A stretch of DNA of 50,340 nt. Source: Gemmatimonadota bacterium (GTDB lineage Bacteria > Gemmatimonadota > Gemmatimonadetes > Longimicrobiales > Gaopeijiaceae). Position 1 is the first letter of the stretch, and each line of letters begins with the position of its first letter. This document shows, one piece after another, positions 7,529 through 15,636 of the stretch. Made by a program: the position numbers and the translations under genes. Under the pieces are notes generated by a model. It saw only the letters and a list, made by a program, of their open reading frames with translations, made no database searches and was not told where the DNA came from. The stretch lies in assembly GCA_022564055.1 (NCBI GenBank), contig JADFMD010000014.1, positions 1 through 50,340 on the forward strand, in the 5' to 3' direction.

Positions 7529-8773
7529 GTGCCCCTGCGCCGCACGTTCATCACAGGGATTGGCGTAGTATCTCCACATGGGGACGACCTGAACGACGTA
7601 TTCGATCGGGTTTTTGCGGGGGAGTCCTCGGTGCGGAAGGTGCCGGTCGAGGCCAACGGGTCCAGTTGCGACATGCTTCTGTCCCCGGTCGACTTCGAGC
7701 CCGGCCATCTGATTCCCAGGTTGTCGGGACGCTTCATGGCACGGGCGACCAAGATGGCGGTCGTTGCGGCGCATCACGCTCTGGAGGGATCGGGCCTCTT
7801 GGTATCCGGTGCGGGACCGGCGGAGGCAGGCGTTTACATAGGGTGTGGACTGGGGGGCTCCGACCAGCTCCAGGACCACTACGAGCGTTTTCTGGCGGAT
7901 CCCCCCAGGAGTCTGAGCGTTGCGGGGGCGCTGAGGATCATGCCGAGTGGTCCGGCGTCGCACATCTCCATGCAGTATGGGATTACCGGCCCGACCGTGA
8001 CCTACTCCATCGCATGCGTTTCCTCGGCGGTGGCGATCGGCGAGGCGTTTCGTGCGATTCGCCATGGGTACCTCGATACTGCCTTGGCCGGTGGGACAGA
8101 AGCCCAACTCAACCCCGGGGCTTTGGCCGGCTGGAGGGAACTGAGCGTCCTCGCGAGTGAGCACGAGTCGGGTGCCGAAGCTTCCAGCCGGCCGTTCGAC
8201 GCCCAGCGTACCGGCCTGGTTCTCGGCGAGGGCGCCGTTGTTCTGGTGCTCGAGAGCGAGAGCGCGGCTCGAGCCAGAGGTGCGGAGCTGCTGGCGGAGA
8301 TTGTGGGCTACGGCGTCTCCAGCGACGCGTACAACCTGACGGAGCCTTCTCCGGACGGTCAGGCTCGGGCGATGCGGCTGGCGCTGGACGACGCGTCGGT
8401 TGCGGGCGAACGCATCGGGTACGTCAATGCACACGCCACGGGCACGCTCTTGGGAGATCGAGTGGAGGCGAAGGCCATCAGGGACACCTTCGGGTCGCAC
8501 GCCGACAAGCTGGCGGTGAGCTCCACGAAGTCGGTGCACGGCCACCTGATCGGAGCCGCGAGTGCTCTGGAGGCCGCGTTGACCGTTCGCATGTTGCAGA
8601 CGGGCCGGATCGCGCCAACCGCAAACCTCACCGATCCCGATCCGGAGTGCGACATGGATTTTGTTCCGCTCGTCGGCCGAGACGCACCGGAGCTGGAGTA
8701 CGCGCTCTCGAACTCCTTCGCGTTTGGGGGAAGCAACGCGACGCTGGTACTGCGAAAGGCGATGGCCTCATGA
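7529..8773 (+). CDS. Beta-ketoacyl-ACP synthase II-like (FabF-like), first copy
   Basis: Condensing enzyme that extends acyl-ACP using malonyl-ACP. The 414-residue protein has the complete Cys-His-His triad: C163 (YSIACVSS), H302 (NAHATGT) and H337 (KSVHGHL). It also has the C-terminal glycine-rich SFAFGGSNATLVL. It starts at GTG 7529, right behind its ACP. No ketoreductase, dehydratase or enoylreductase is present in the locus, so it must share these with housekeeping fatty acid synthesis or carry out a single dedicated extension. It is clearly paralogous to the second copy at 9079-10314, with the catalytic residues at identical positions. Confidence 0.88.
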   Translation: MPLRRTFITGIGVVSPHGDDLNDVFDRVFAGESSVRKVPVEANGSSCDMLLSPVDFEPGHLIPRLSGRFMARATKMAVVAAHHALEGSGLLVSGAGPAEAGVYIGCGLGGSDQLQDHYERFLADPPRSLSVAGALRIMPSGPASHISMQYGITGPTVTYSIACVSSAVAIGEAFRAIRHGYLDTALAGGTEAQLNPGALAGWRELSVLASEHESGAEASSRPFDAQRTGLVLGEGAVVLVLESESAARARGAELLAEIVGYGVSSDAYNLTEPSPDGQARAMRLALDDASVAGERIGYVNAHATGTLLGDRVEAKAIRDTFGSHADKLAVSSTKSVHGHLIGAASALEAALTVRMLQTGRIAPTANLTDPDPECDMDFVPLVGRDAPELEYALSNSFAFGGSNATLVLRKAMAS

Positions 8774-8831
8774 AGACGAATGGTACATTATGTCTTCCGG
8801 ATAGGATCTCGTCTTCAGGAGGTGAGCGCGC

Positions 8832-9071
8832 GTGACCCCGTATGCGTTCCTAGCTGAGGTGTTGAGCGAAAAATACGACGTCGACCCCACGACTATCAGC
8901 CCCGAGGCGACGCTGACCGAGCTGGGTCTCGACTCCCTGACTGTGGTGGAGCTCCTTTTCGACGTTGAAGACGAGTTCGAAATCGAGATTCCCGAAGAGC
9001 GCGCCACCTTCGAGACGCTTGCGGAAGCCGCAGCGCTGGTGGAGGAACTCCTGAGAGCCAAGGGGGCCTGA
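8832..9071 (+). CDS. Acyl carrier protein, second copy
   Basis: Second 79-residue ACP with S35 in LGLDSLTVVE as the phosphopantetheine site. GTG 8832 follows an excellent AGGAGGTG at 8817-8824. It is equal in length to the first copy and alignable along its whole length, but clearly diverged, for example in the loop after the DSL motif. It stands seven bases ahead of the second ketoacyl synthase gene, repeating the arrangement of the first pair. Confidence 0.9.
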   Translation: MTPYAFLAEVLSEKYDVDPTTISPEATLTELGLDSLTVVELLFDVEDEFEIEIPEERATFETLAEAAALVEELLRAKGA

Positions 9072-9078
9072 GCCGCCC

Positions 9079-10314
9079 GTGCGTGGCCGCCGCGTCTTCG
9101 TGACGGGGCTCGGGTTCGTTTCCCCGCACGGGGAGGACCCGGCGGCGATCTTCGAGAGACTTTTTCTCGGAGAGTCCGCCATCCGCACGGTCCGAACCGG
9201 CACACCAGAAATGGGGGCTGATGTGCTGCTCGCGTCCATCGATTTTGAGCCTGGCGACCGAATCGGAAAGGCTGACCGGCTCCTGATGGCGCGGGCGGCG
9301 CAATTGGCCGTGGTTGCCACCCGAAACGCTCTCGAGGACTCCGGTCTCATGACCCGCGGGCGCGGACCCGAGGAAGCAGCGGTGTACATGGGGTGTGGGC
9401 TCGGAGGAGCTGAAATCCTGCAGGAATCCTATCGTACCTACTCCGCACGGCAGAGCAGGCGGGTGAGGCCGACCACGATCCCCCTGATCATGGCCAGTGG
9501 GCCGGCTTCCCAGGTATCCATGAGCTTCGGGATTCGCGGACCGGCGCATACCTATTCGATCGCCTGTGCGTCTTCTTCCGTCGCGATCGGTGAAGCCTTC
9601 CGGTCCATCCGAGACGGTTATATCGACGTGGTCCTCGCCGGAGGAGCTGAGGCCATGCTCAACGACGGGTCCGTGGCGGCATGGCAGGGGCTCGGTGTGT
9701 TGGCCAAGGAACACGCCGATGGTGCAGGGGCGTCCTGCCGTCCCTTCGACCTGGAGCGTACCGGCCTCGTGCTGGGAGAGGGCGCGGCCACGCTCATTCT
9801 CGAGAGCGAAGACCGAGCGATGGCACGTGGGGCCCACCTCCTCGTGGAGATCGTCGGATTTGGCGCTTCCAGCGATGCCCACAAACTCACGGAGCCGTCC
9901 GTGGATGGGCAGGAGCGCGCAATCCGAAACGCCCTGGAAGATGCGGGGCTCACGGCCGAGGATGTGGGCTACATCAACGTGCACGCGACCGGAACTCCCA
10001 CCGGTGACCCGGTCGAAATCGAGGCGATCAAGAGAGCGTTCGGGCCGGCGGCTCAGGCCGTCGCCATCAGTTCGACCAAGTCCATGCATGGGCACCTCGT
10101 GGGAGCATCCGGGGCGCTCGAGTGTGGGATTACTGCGCTGGCACTCGACAAGCGCCGGATTCCGCCGACGGCTAATCTGACCGTCGCGGATCCAGCATGC
10201 GATCTCGACTGCGTGCCGGGCGTGGGACGCGATGCCCCGGATCTCGAGGTCGCCCTCTCGAACTCGTTCGCGTTCGGGGGTTCGAACGCCACGCTGGTAC
10301 TGCGGCGGGCTTGA
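9079..10314 (+). CDS. Beta-ketoacyl-ACP synthase II-like (FabF-like), second copy
   Basis: Condensing enzyme of 411 residues with C163 (YSIACASS), H302 (NVHATGT) and H337 (KSMHGHL), so the triad is intact and numbered as in the first copy. The N-terminus (RRVFVTGLGFVSPHGED) mirrors RRTFITGIGVVSPHGDD of the first. Because both copies retain all catalytic residues, neither looks like a degenerate chain-length factor; they may differ in chain-length or branch preference, or act as a heterodimer. GTG 9079 is the first start after the ACP stop. Confidence 0.88.
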   Translation: MRGRRVFVTGLGFVSPHGEDPAAIFERLFLGESAIRTVRTGTPEMGADVLLASIDFEPGDRIGKADRLLMARAAQLAVVATRNALEDSGLMTRGRGPEEAAVYMGCGLGGAEILQESYRTYSARQSRRVRPTTIPLIMASGPASQVSMSFGIRGPAHTYSIACASSSVAIGEAFRSIRDGYIDVVLAGGAEAMLNDGSVAAWQGLGVLAKEHADGAGASCRPFDLERTGLVLGEGAATLILESEDRAMARGAHLLVEIVGFGASSDAHKLTEPSVDGQERAIRNALEDAGLTAEDVGYINVHATGTPTGDPVEIEAIKRAFGPAAQAVAISSTKSMHGHLVGASGALECGITALALDKRRIPPTANLTVADPACDLDCVPGVGRDAPDLEVALSNSFAFGGSNATLVLRRA

Positions 10315-10328
10315 CCGCGAGCGTAACC

Positions 10329-11312
10329 ATGCCTGGTACTCGCTTCGCCTCCGGGAGCCCGGCCCTCTTCCGGGGCGGTATCCTGATCGGCGCGACCCTC
10401 CTGCTCGTGATCGCCCTCCGGGACATCGAATGGGACCGGCTCCTCCAGCTCCTTCGTGGGCTCCGACTGCCCTGGGTCGCTGTCGCCGTCGGTCTGAACG
10501 GCTCGATCATCGTTCTGTGGTCGCTGCAGTGGAGAATCTTGGTTCCGGGCGAGGGCTCGGTGACGTGGGCCAACATGTTCCTGGTGGTCTCCGCTATGGC
10601 CATGATCTCGAATTCGGTTCCCTTCATGGTCGGTCAGGCCTCGGGCGTGTTGCTTCTGGCTCGATATGGGCGCATCGGCACGGCCTCAGCGCTGTCCGTC
10701 TATACCATGGAGCAGGTGGCCGAGGGGATCGCCAAGATCGTGGTGGTCATCGGGGTGGCGTTGTTCGCACCCTTGCCCACCTGGCTCGCACGGGGTGTAC
10801 AAGGGCTCGCGGTGGTTGTAGCGGGGCTCGGTTTGACGTTCGTCGCCCTTGCGTTTCGTTTCCGGCTTCCCCCTGCTGCGCTGCGGCCGGTGGGTGCTCT
10901 CGACCGATTGAAGAACTTCGGAGCCCAGTGGGCCCACTCGCTCGAAGGGCTACGCACACCGCCCGTGTTCGGGGCCGGAGTCGCGCTCGCGTTGGGCATG
11001 AAGGCGGCCGAGCTCGGAGGAATTCTCGCGGTGCAGCATGCGCTCGGCCTGGACTTGCCGGTGGGCACCGCCCTGCTCGTTCTGGCGAGTGTCAATTTCG
11101 CGACGATCGTTTCGGTCTCACCTGGAAATCTGGGCGTGTTCGAGGCGGCGTCGTTTGCCGCGTACAGGCTCACGGGCGTCAGTCCGGAACACGCGCTGAC
11201 GCTGAGCCTCGTCCAGCATGCGTGCTATCTGATTCCGATGTTGGGGGTTGGATACCTCTACGGTGGGATGCGCGTGTTCAAGGAACTTCGGAATCCGGGG
11301 GCCCCCTCTTGA
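10329..11312 (+). CDS. Flippase-like multi-pass membrane protein (UPF0104 / LPG synthase TM family)
   Basis: Predicted inner-membrane protein of 327 residues with about eight hydrophobic helices. The family signature SVSPGNLGVFEAASFAAYRL (about 260-279) resembles the PGxxGxxE motif of the AglD/MprF transmembrane domain. Members are thought to flip lipids or lipid-linked molecules or to be partners of glycosyltransferases. No C-terminal aminoacyl-transfer domain is present. ATG 10329 is chosen; TTG 10311, which overlaps the KAS stop as TTGA, is a fair alternative. Position directly after the ACP-KAS pairs suggests that it handles the lipid made by this locus. Confidence 0.75.
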   Translation: MPGTRFASGSPALFRGGILIGATLLLVIALRDIEWDRLLQLLRGLRLPWVAVAVGLNGSIIVLWSLQWRILVPGEGSVTWANMFLVVSAMAMISNSVPFMVGQASGVLLLARYGRIGTASALSVYTMEQVAEGIAKIVVVIGVALFAPLPTWLARGVQGLAVVVAGLGLTFVALAFRFRLPPAALRPVGALDRLKNFGAQWAHSLEGLRTPPVFGAGVALALGMKAAELGGILAVQHALGLDLPVGTALLVLASVNFATIVSVSPGNLGVFEAASFAAYRLTGVSPEHALTLSLVQHACYLIPMLGVGYLYGGMRVFKELRNPGAPS

Positions 11313-12361
11313 ACGAGTCCTCACCGCGGGTGCGGATCCTGATCGCCAGTTATCTGGAGGCGCACCAAGTGGATCGGATCCGCGCCCTCGATCCACGCCT
11401 CGAGGTCGTTTACGAGCCCCACCTGCTTCCGCGTCCTCGTTTTGCGGCTGACCACGTGGGGCACCCGCTCGAGCGCCCAGAGGACGACGAGAAGCTTTGG
11501 GTGTCTCTGCTCGCTGACGCCGAGGTCCTGTTCGACTTCGACCGGACTCACCTCGAGGATCTTCCTGAGCGGGTGCCCTCGGTGCGTTGGATTCAGGCCA
11601 CCAGCGCCGGAATCGGCCAACTGGTGGCCAAACATCGGTACGCGGAGCGAATGCCCGAAACGGTGTTCACGACGGCCAGCGGGGTCCATGCGATACCGCT
11701 GGCCGAGTACGCCCTGATGTCCATCCTTCTCTTCCGGAGGAAACTCCCGGAGATGCTCGCCGGCCAGCGGGAACGTCGCTGGGAGCCCTTCGCCTCGACC
11801 GACCTCGCGGGCCGGAGTCTGGCCGTCGTGGGAATGGGCTCGATCGGGAGCGAAGTGGCCCGCGTGGCGTCGGGGTTTGGCATGCGGGTCCTCGGTGTCA
11901 AACGCACCGTCGCCGGGGTCGAGCCCGCGTCTCTTCACTCGGAGTCTCTCTACCCGTTCGACGAACTCCACGCTGCCCTTAGTGGTGCCGAGCACCTCGT
12001 GTTGGCGGCTCCCCACACGCCCGAGACGGAGGGGATGATTGGAGCGGCCGAACTCGCACTTCTGGCTCCGGGCGCGATCTTCGTAAATGTGGCGCGTGGC
12101 GCCCTCGTCGACGAGGCGGCCTTGGTCGATGCGCTCGAGTCGGGTCGACTCGGTGGGGCGGCGCTCGACGTTTTCCGGGACGAACCGCTTCCCGCGGACT
12201 CCCCGTTTTGGACCATTCCGAACGTGATGGTCTGCTCGCACTCGGCCGGCACCAGCGACCGCGAAAACGAGAGGATCACGGACATCTTCTGCGAAAATCT
12301 TCACCGATACCTCGAGGGCGAGCCACTGCTCAACGTGTTGGATGTCGTCAGGATGTACTAG
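11309..12361 (+). CDS. D-2-hydroxyacid dehydrogenase family protein
   Basis: NAD(P)-dependent oxidoreductase of 350 residues that interconverts 2-hydroxy and 2-keto acids. The Rossmann motif VVGMGSIGSEVARVASGFG lies near residues 172-190. The catalytic Arg is in NVARGALVDE, Glu in RDEPLP and His in CSHSAG. TTG 11309 overlaps the stop of the flippase gene (TTGA). The same frame stays open far upstream across the flippase gene, but that part is not protein-like, so no fusion is proposed. A role in the lipid locus, for example a 2-hydroxy acyl or head-group precursor, is speculative; it may simply be co-transcribed. Confidence 0.82.
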   Translation: MNESSPRVRILIASYLEAHQVDRIRALDPRLEVVYEPHLLPRPRFAADHVGHPLERPEDDEKLWVSLLADAEVLFDFDRTHLEDLPERVPSVRWIQATSAGIGQLVAKHRYAERMPETVFTTASGVHAIPLAEYALMSILLFRRKLPEMLAGQRERRWEPFASTDLAGRSLAVVGMGSIGSEVARVASGFGMRVLGVKRTVAGVEPASLHSESLYPFDELHAALSGAEHLVLAAPHTPETEGMIGAAELALLAPGAIFVNVARGALVDEAALVDALESGRLGGAALDVFRDEPLPADSPFWTIPNVMVCSHSAGTSDRENERITDIFCENLHRYLEGEPLLNVLDVVRMY

Positions 12362-12423
12362 CCGAGCCTTCGTTCGTATCATGGTATAGGCACGGCCCCG
12401 CCCCTTTGGGGTGTCTTGAGCAC

Positions 12424-12454
12424 GGTCACCCGAGGAGGCTTCCTCGAGGTGACC
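12424..12454. other. Perfectly matched 13-bp hairpin with one bulge before the amidohydrolase gene
   Basis: GGTCACC then CGAGGA, a four-base loop, TCCTCG, one unpaired A, and GGTGACC. It ends 12 bases before the GGAGG of the following gene and is not followed by a T run, so it is not a standard terminator. It could be an RNA hairpin that affects translation, or an operator. Confidence 0.5.
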
Positions 12455-12476
12455 CCCTCGCCCGACGGAGGTGACA

Positions 12477-14237
12477 ATGCGTCGCACGCGACCGTTTGCG
12501 ACCCTTTTCGCGGTAACGCTTTTGAGTGCCTGCGCCGGGACCCAGCTGCCGCCCCTGCCTCCACTACTTCCAGAACCCGCCCCACCGCCCCCGGCGGAGA
12601 GCGACCCCGGTTTCGATTTCGATCTGATCATCGAGAACGGCCGGATCGTGGACGGTACCGGAAGTGCGTGGTTCTACGGCGACGTTGCCGTGAAGGATGG
12701 GCGGATCGCTCGGGTCACGCCGGGCGGGTTGCTGCGCGGTGCGACGGCCAGCGAGCGGGTGGACGCCGCCGGCCACGTGGTATCCCCAGGATTCATCGAC
12801 ATTCAGAGCCAATCCCGCTACGCGCTTCTCTCGGGCGACAGCCGCGTCATCAGCAAGGTCACGCAGGGTATCACCACCGAGATCATGGGGGAGGGAACGA
12901 CGACGGCTCCGATCAATCCGGCCCACCTCAATCCCCTCGGGGACGACCCGTCGGAGGCGGATCGCCAAGCCTGGCTTTTCTCGGGGGAGCGAGGGTTCGA
13001 TCAGTGGCTTCGGGCCATGGAGGCCCGGGGCACCTCCGTAAACCAGGGATCCTTCCTCGGGGGCGGCACGCTCCGTGCCTATGCCGTCGGGTCACGCATG
13101 GGGGAAGCCAGCCCGGCCGAGCTGGACACCATGAAAGCGGTGGTGCGCAGAGCGATGGAAGACGGCGCTTTCGGGGTGGCAACGGCGCTGATCTATGTGC
13201 CGGGAAATTTCGCCTCAACCGAGGAACTGGTAGAAGTTGCGACGGCGATGGCTCCCTACGGCGGCGTGTACATCACGCACCTCCGTTCCGAGGCCAACAA
13301 TCTTCTGGAAGCCATCGACGAGGCCATTGAGATCGGGACCCGTGGCAAGGTGCCGGTGGAGATCTTTCACCTCAAGGCTGGCGGCCAGGACAATTGGCCC
13401 AAGACGGCTCAAGCGATCATGAAGATCGATTCGGCGAGGGCCGCCGGTGTCGACGTCCAGGCGAACATGTATCCCTATGTGGCGGGCAGCACCGGGCTCA
13501 CATCGTGTTTCCCGCCGTCGGCGTCTGCGAACGGTAGACTCTTCCGCAACCTCGCCGACGTCGAAGGACGGGCGCGGATTCGGGCCGAGATTGAAAATCA
13601 GACCGAGGACTGGGAGAACCTCTGCGCGCTTTCGAAGCCGAGTGGCGTGCTCCTTCTCGGCTTCGGCAATGCGGAAAATCGACGCAGGTACTCCGGCCGA
13701 TATCTGGACGACGTCGCTCGGGAGTTCGGAAAGGACTGGATCGAGACCGCCATGGACCTGGTCCTCGACGAGCGCCAGAGAATCGGCACCGTCTTCTTCA
13801 TGATGAGCGAGGACAACGTTCGGCTCCAGATCCAGCAGCCGTGGATGAAGTTCGGTACCGATGCGGGGGGGGTGGATCCGCGGACCACCACGGCTCTGAT
13901 TCACCCGAGGTCGTACGGCACCTACACCCGGATCCTCGGCCGTTACGTCAGAGAGCAGCGCGTCGTGCCCCTCGAAGACGCCATCAGGAAGATGTCTTCA
14001 GCGGTCGCGACACGCTTGTCGATTACGGATCGCGGTGTGATCCGTGAGGGTTTCTACGCCGACATCGTCATTTTTGACCCCGAGACCGTCATCGACCGGG
14101 CCACCTACCAAGATCCGCACCAGGTCTCCGAAGGGATCCGGGACGTTTTCGTGAACGGGGTGGCCGTCGTTCGGGGAGGCGAACACACGGGTGCCAAGCC
14201 GGGCATGATCGTGCGTGGCCCCGGGTACCGTCCCTGA
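12477..14237 (+). CDS. N-acyl-D-amino-acid deacylase-like amidohydrolase lipoprotein
   Basis: Exported protein of 586 residues related to D-aminoacylases and dihydroorotases. The N-terminus MRRTRPFATLFAVTLLSACAG is a lipoprotein signal with the lipobox LSAC, so it is probably anchored in a membrane facing the periplasm. The family pattern is clear (IIENGRIVDGTG, TQGITTEIMGEG, FHLKAGGQDNW, GTDAGGVDPR and a C-terminal FYADIVIFDPE). However, the first metal-binding HxH expected after PGFID is replaced by Q110-S-Q112, so it may use a reduced metal site or a different chemistry. ATG 12477 follows GGAGG 12467-12471. Substrate is unknown. Confidence 0.8.
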   Translation: MRRTRPFATLFAVTLLSACAGTQLPPLPPLLPEPAPPPPAESDPGFDFDLIIENGRIVDGTGSAWFYGDVAVKDGRIARVTPGGLLRGATASERVDAAGHVVSPGFIDIQSQSRYALLSGDSRVISKVTQGITTEIMGEGTTTAPINPAHLNPLGDDPSEADRQAWLFSGERGFDQWLRAMEARGTSVNQGSFLGGGTLRAYAVGSRMGEASPAELDTMKAVVRRAMEDGAFGVATALIYVPGNFASTEELVEVATAMAPYGGVYITHLRSEANNLLEAIDEAIEIGTRGKVPVEIFHLKAGGQDNWPKTAQAIMKIDSARAAGVDVQANMYPYVAGSTGLTSCFPPSASANGRLFRNLADVEGRARIRAEIENQTEDWENLCALSKPSGVLLLGFGNAENRRRYSGRYLDDVAREFGKDWIETAMDLVLDERQRIGTVFFMMSEDNVRLQIQQPWMKFGTDAGGVDPRTTTALIHPRSYGTYTRILGRYVREQRVVPLEDAIRKMSSAVATRLSITDRGVIREGFYADIVIFDPETVIDRATYQDPHQVSEGIRDVFVNGVAVVRGGEHTGAKPGMIVRGPGYRP

Positions 14238-14450
14238 GGGTCTGAGTGTCCCTGTAGGGTCTGAGGGCTTGAGGGTCTCTGGGGTCTTAGAGCCGTTCGG
14301 TCTCTCGGGTACCACCTCTGAACAAGAGCTGTGGCGGCGGGGGTGGTGGGGCTCCTTCCTGAAACACTTTTCCTCGAATCGCGTATTAGGTGAGTAGGAA
14401 GTCGGGTGTGAGGACCCATGGTGACGGTCCGGTGAGGAGGGAGGCGGAGG

Positions 14451-14612
14451 ATGAGCGGGGAGCAGAAAGTCCGGCAACTACTTCGGGCGGCCTGCCGGGT
14501 GGAACGGGAGGGAGATCTACACTTGGCTGACGTGCTCAGGAAAATGGCCGCAGACGCGCTTCCGGCTGGCGGACTTCTTGCCCTTCCATCCACTGAATGC
14601 ACTGAACACTGA
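14451..14612 (+). CDS. Small hypothetical protein, 53 residues
   Basis: ORF MSGEQKVRQLLRAACRVEREG..., 53 codons, with a strong purine-rich ribosome binding site (GGAGGGAGGCGGAGG) just before ATG 14451. The first 36 residues are charged and heptad-like (LLRAACRVEREGDLHLADVLRKMAADAL), consistent with one or two amphipathic helices; the tail contains two of its cysteines or polar residues (STECTEH). A terminator follows 38 bases after the stop. I do not recognise a family. The 440-base gap between the amidohydrolase and terC otherwise holds only short imperfect GGGTCTGAG-type repeats at about 14238-14290. Confidence 0.55.
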   Translation: MSGEQKVRQLLRAACRVEREGDLHLADVLRKMAADALPAGGLLALPSTECTEH

Positions 14613-14649
14613 CGACCCCTCCCCACCCACCCCTTCGTCGGAGGCTGTC

Positions 14650-14682
14650 GGCGCCCCCTTTTCATAGGGCGGCGCTTTTTTT
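14650..14682 (+). terminator. Rho-independent terminator after the small 53-residue gene
   Basis: Stem GCGCCCCC / GGGCGGCGC (one bulged G) with a short loop, followed by seven T at 14676-14682. Orientation fits transcripts from the left. The T run touches the stop codon of the convergent terC gene. Confidence 0.7.
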
Positions 14683-15448
14683 AGGCGGAGTCGGACGAAC
14701 CTCCAGTGGTGGAAGCTGGGACTCCCACTCGATCCGTCTTTGAACGGGTTCCCTTGGCTCGGAGATTCAAGGACTCCACGAAGACTGAGAAACCCATCGC
14801 GAAATAGATGTATCCCTTGGGAATGTGGAAACCCGCGCCGTCGGCAATGAGGCTCGTTCCGATCAGGAGCAGAAAGCTCAGGGCGAGCATCTTCACCGTG
14901 GGGTGTTTGGATACGAAGCTTCCGACCGGGCCGGCCGAAATCATCATGACGCCCACGGCCAGGATCACCGCCGTGACCATGACGGCCAAATCGTCGGCCA
15001 TGCCGACGGCCGTGATGACGGAATCGAGCGAAAAAACCATGTCCAGGATCGCAATCTGGATCAGTACCCCGCGAAAGGTCGCCGCATCGGTGGCGCCGTT
15101 CACCCCGTCACCCTCGCCCTCCATCTTGTCATGAATCTCTCTCGTCGCCTTCGTCAAGAGAAAGAGACCACCGACGATCAGGATGAGATCCCGCCCCGAC
15201 ACCCCGTGCCCGAAGAGCGTGAACAGCACCGTGGTGAGCCGCATGATCAGGGTGATGGAGAAGAGCAGCAGAATCCGCGTGAGCATCGCCAGGGCAAGTC
15301 CCAACTGACGGGCCTTCGGACGTTGCTCGGGCGGGAGCCGGTCGGCGAGCACGGAGATGAAGACGATGTTGTCGATCCCGAGGACGATCTCGAGCAACGT
15401 TAGCGTGGCCAGGGCGATCCACGCTTCAGGGCTGGTCAAGAGATCCAT
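14681..15448 (-). CDS. TerC/Alx family integral membrane protein
   Basis: Membrane protein of 255 residues in the TerC family, linked to metal (Mn) export or tellurium resistance in other bacteria. Two family repeats are visible: EIVLGIDNIVFISVLADRLP (about 15-34) and DMVFSLDSVITAVGMADDLA (about 138-157), each with an acidic residue within a membrane helix. About seven hydrophobic helices are seen. ATG 15448 (MDLLTSPEAW) is chosen over an upstream ATG at 15511, because family members begin with this helix and the extra 21 residues are not helix-like. It is transcribed alone and converges with the small gene to its left. Confidence 0.85.
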   Translation of the reverse strand: MDLLTSPEAWIALATLTLLEIVLGIDNIVFISVLADRLPPEQRPKARQLGLALAMLTRILLLFSITLIMRLTTVLFTLFGHGVSGRDLILIVGGLFLLTKATREIHDKMEGEGDGVNGATDAATFRGVLIQIAILDMVFSLDSVITAVGMADDLAVMVTAVILAVGVMMISAGPVGSFVSKHPTVKMLALSFLLLIGTSLIADGAGFHIPKGYIYFAMGFSVFVESLNLRAKGTRSKTDRVGVPASTTGGSSDSA

Positions 15449-15636
15449 CCGACAATTATGTACGAGCCGCGCAGCGGGTAGAAGAGGTGGAGACCAAGTC
15501 CCGTGCCGCAACAGACCGGACGCCGTGCAACTTCTGGCATCGAAATTTCGTCTATAACTGAGAGGTGTGGGGGCCGCCCCGAAACGGACCGTCGGGAGGC
15601 CCGACGTCCGATTTTCGCACGACTGGGAGGAATGGG

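Noticed and set aside
4963-10314. A polyketide or aryl-polyene biosynthetic cluster, because of paired KAS and ACP genes.
   Set aside because: No dehydratase, ketoreductase, chain-length factor, thioesterase or ammonia-lyase gene is present, and Spt, CerR-type and bCerS-type genes fit sphingolipids better.
10232-12361. A single 709-codon frame that might be a fusion of a flippase and a dehydrogenase.
   Set aside because: Its first half is only the shadow frame of the flippase gene. The dehydrogenase homology begins at TTG 11309.
14650-14682. A terminator for terC.
   Set aside because: The T run is on the plus strand and overlaps the terC stop. On the minus strand no T run follows the stem, so it serves the gene to the left.
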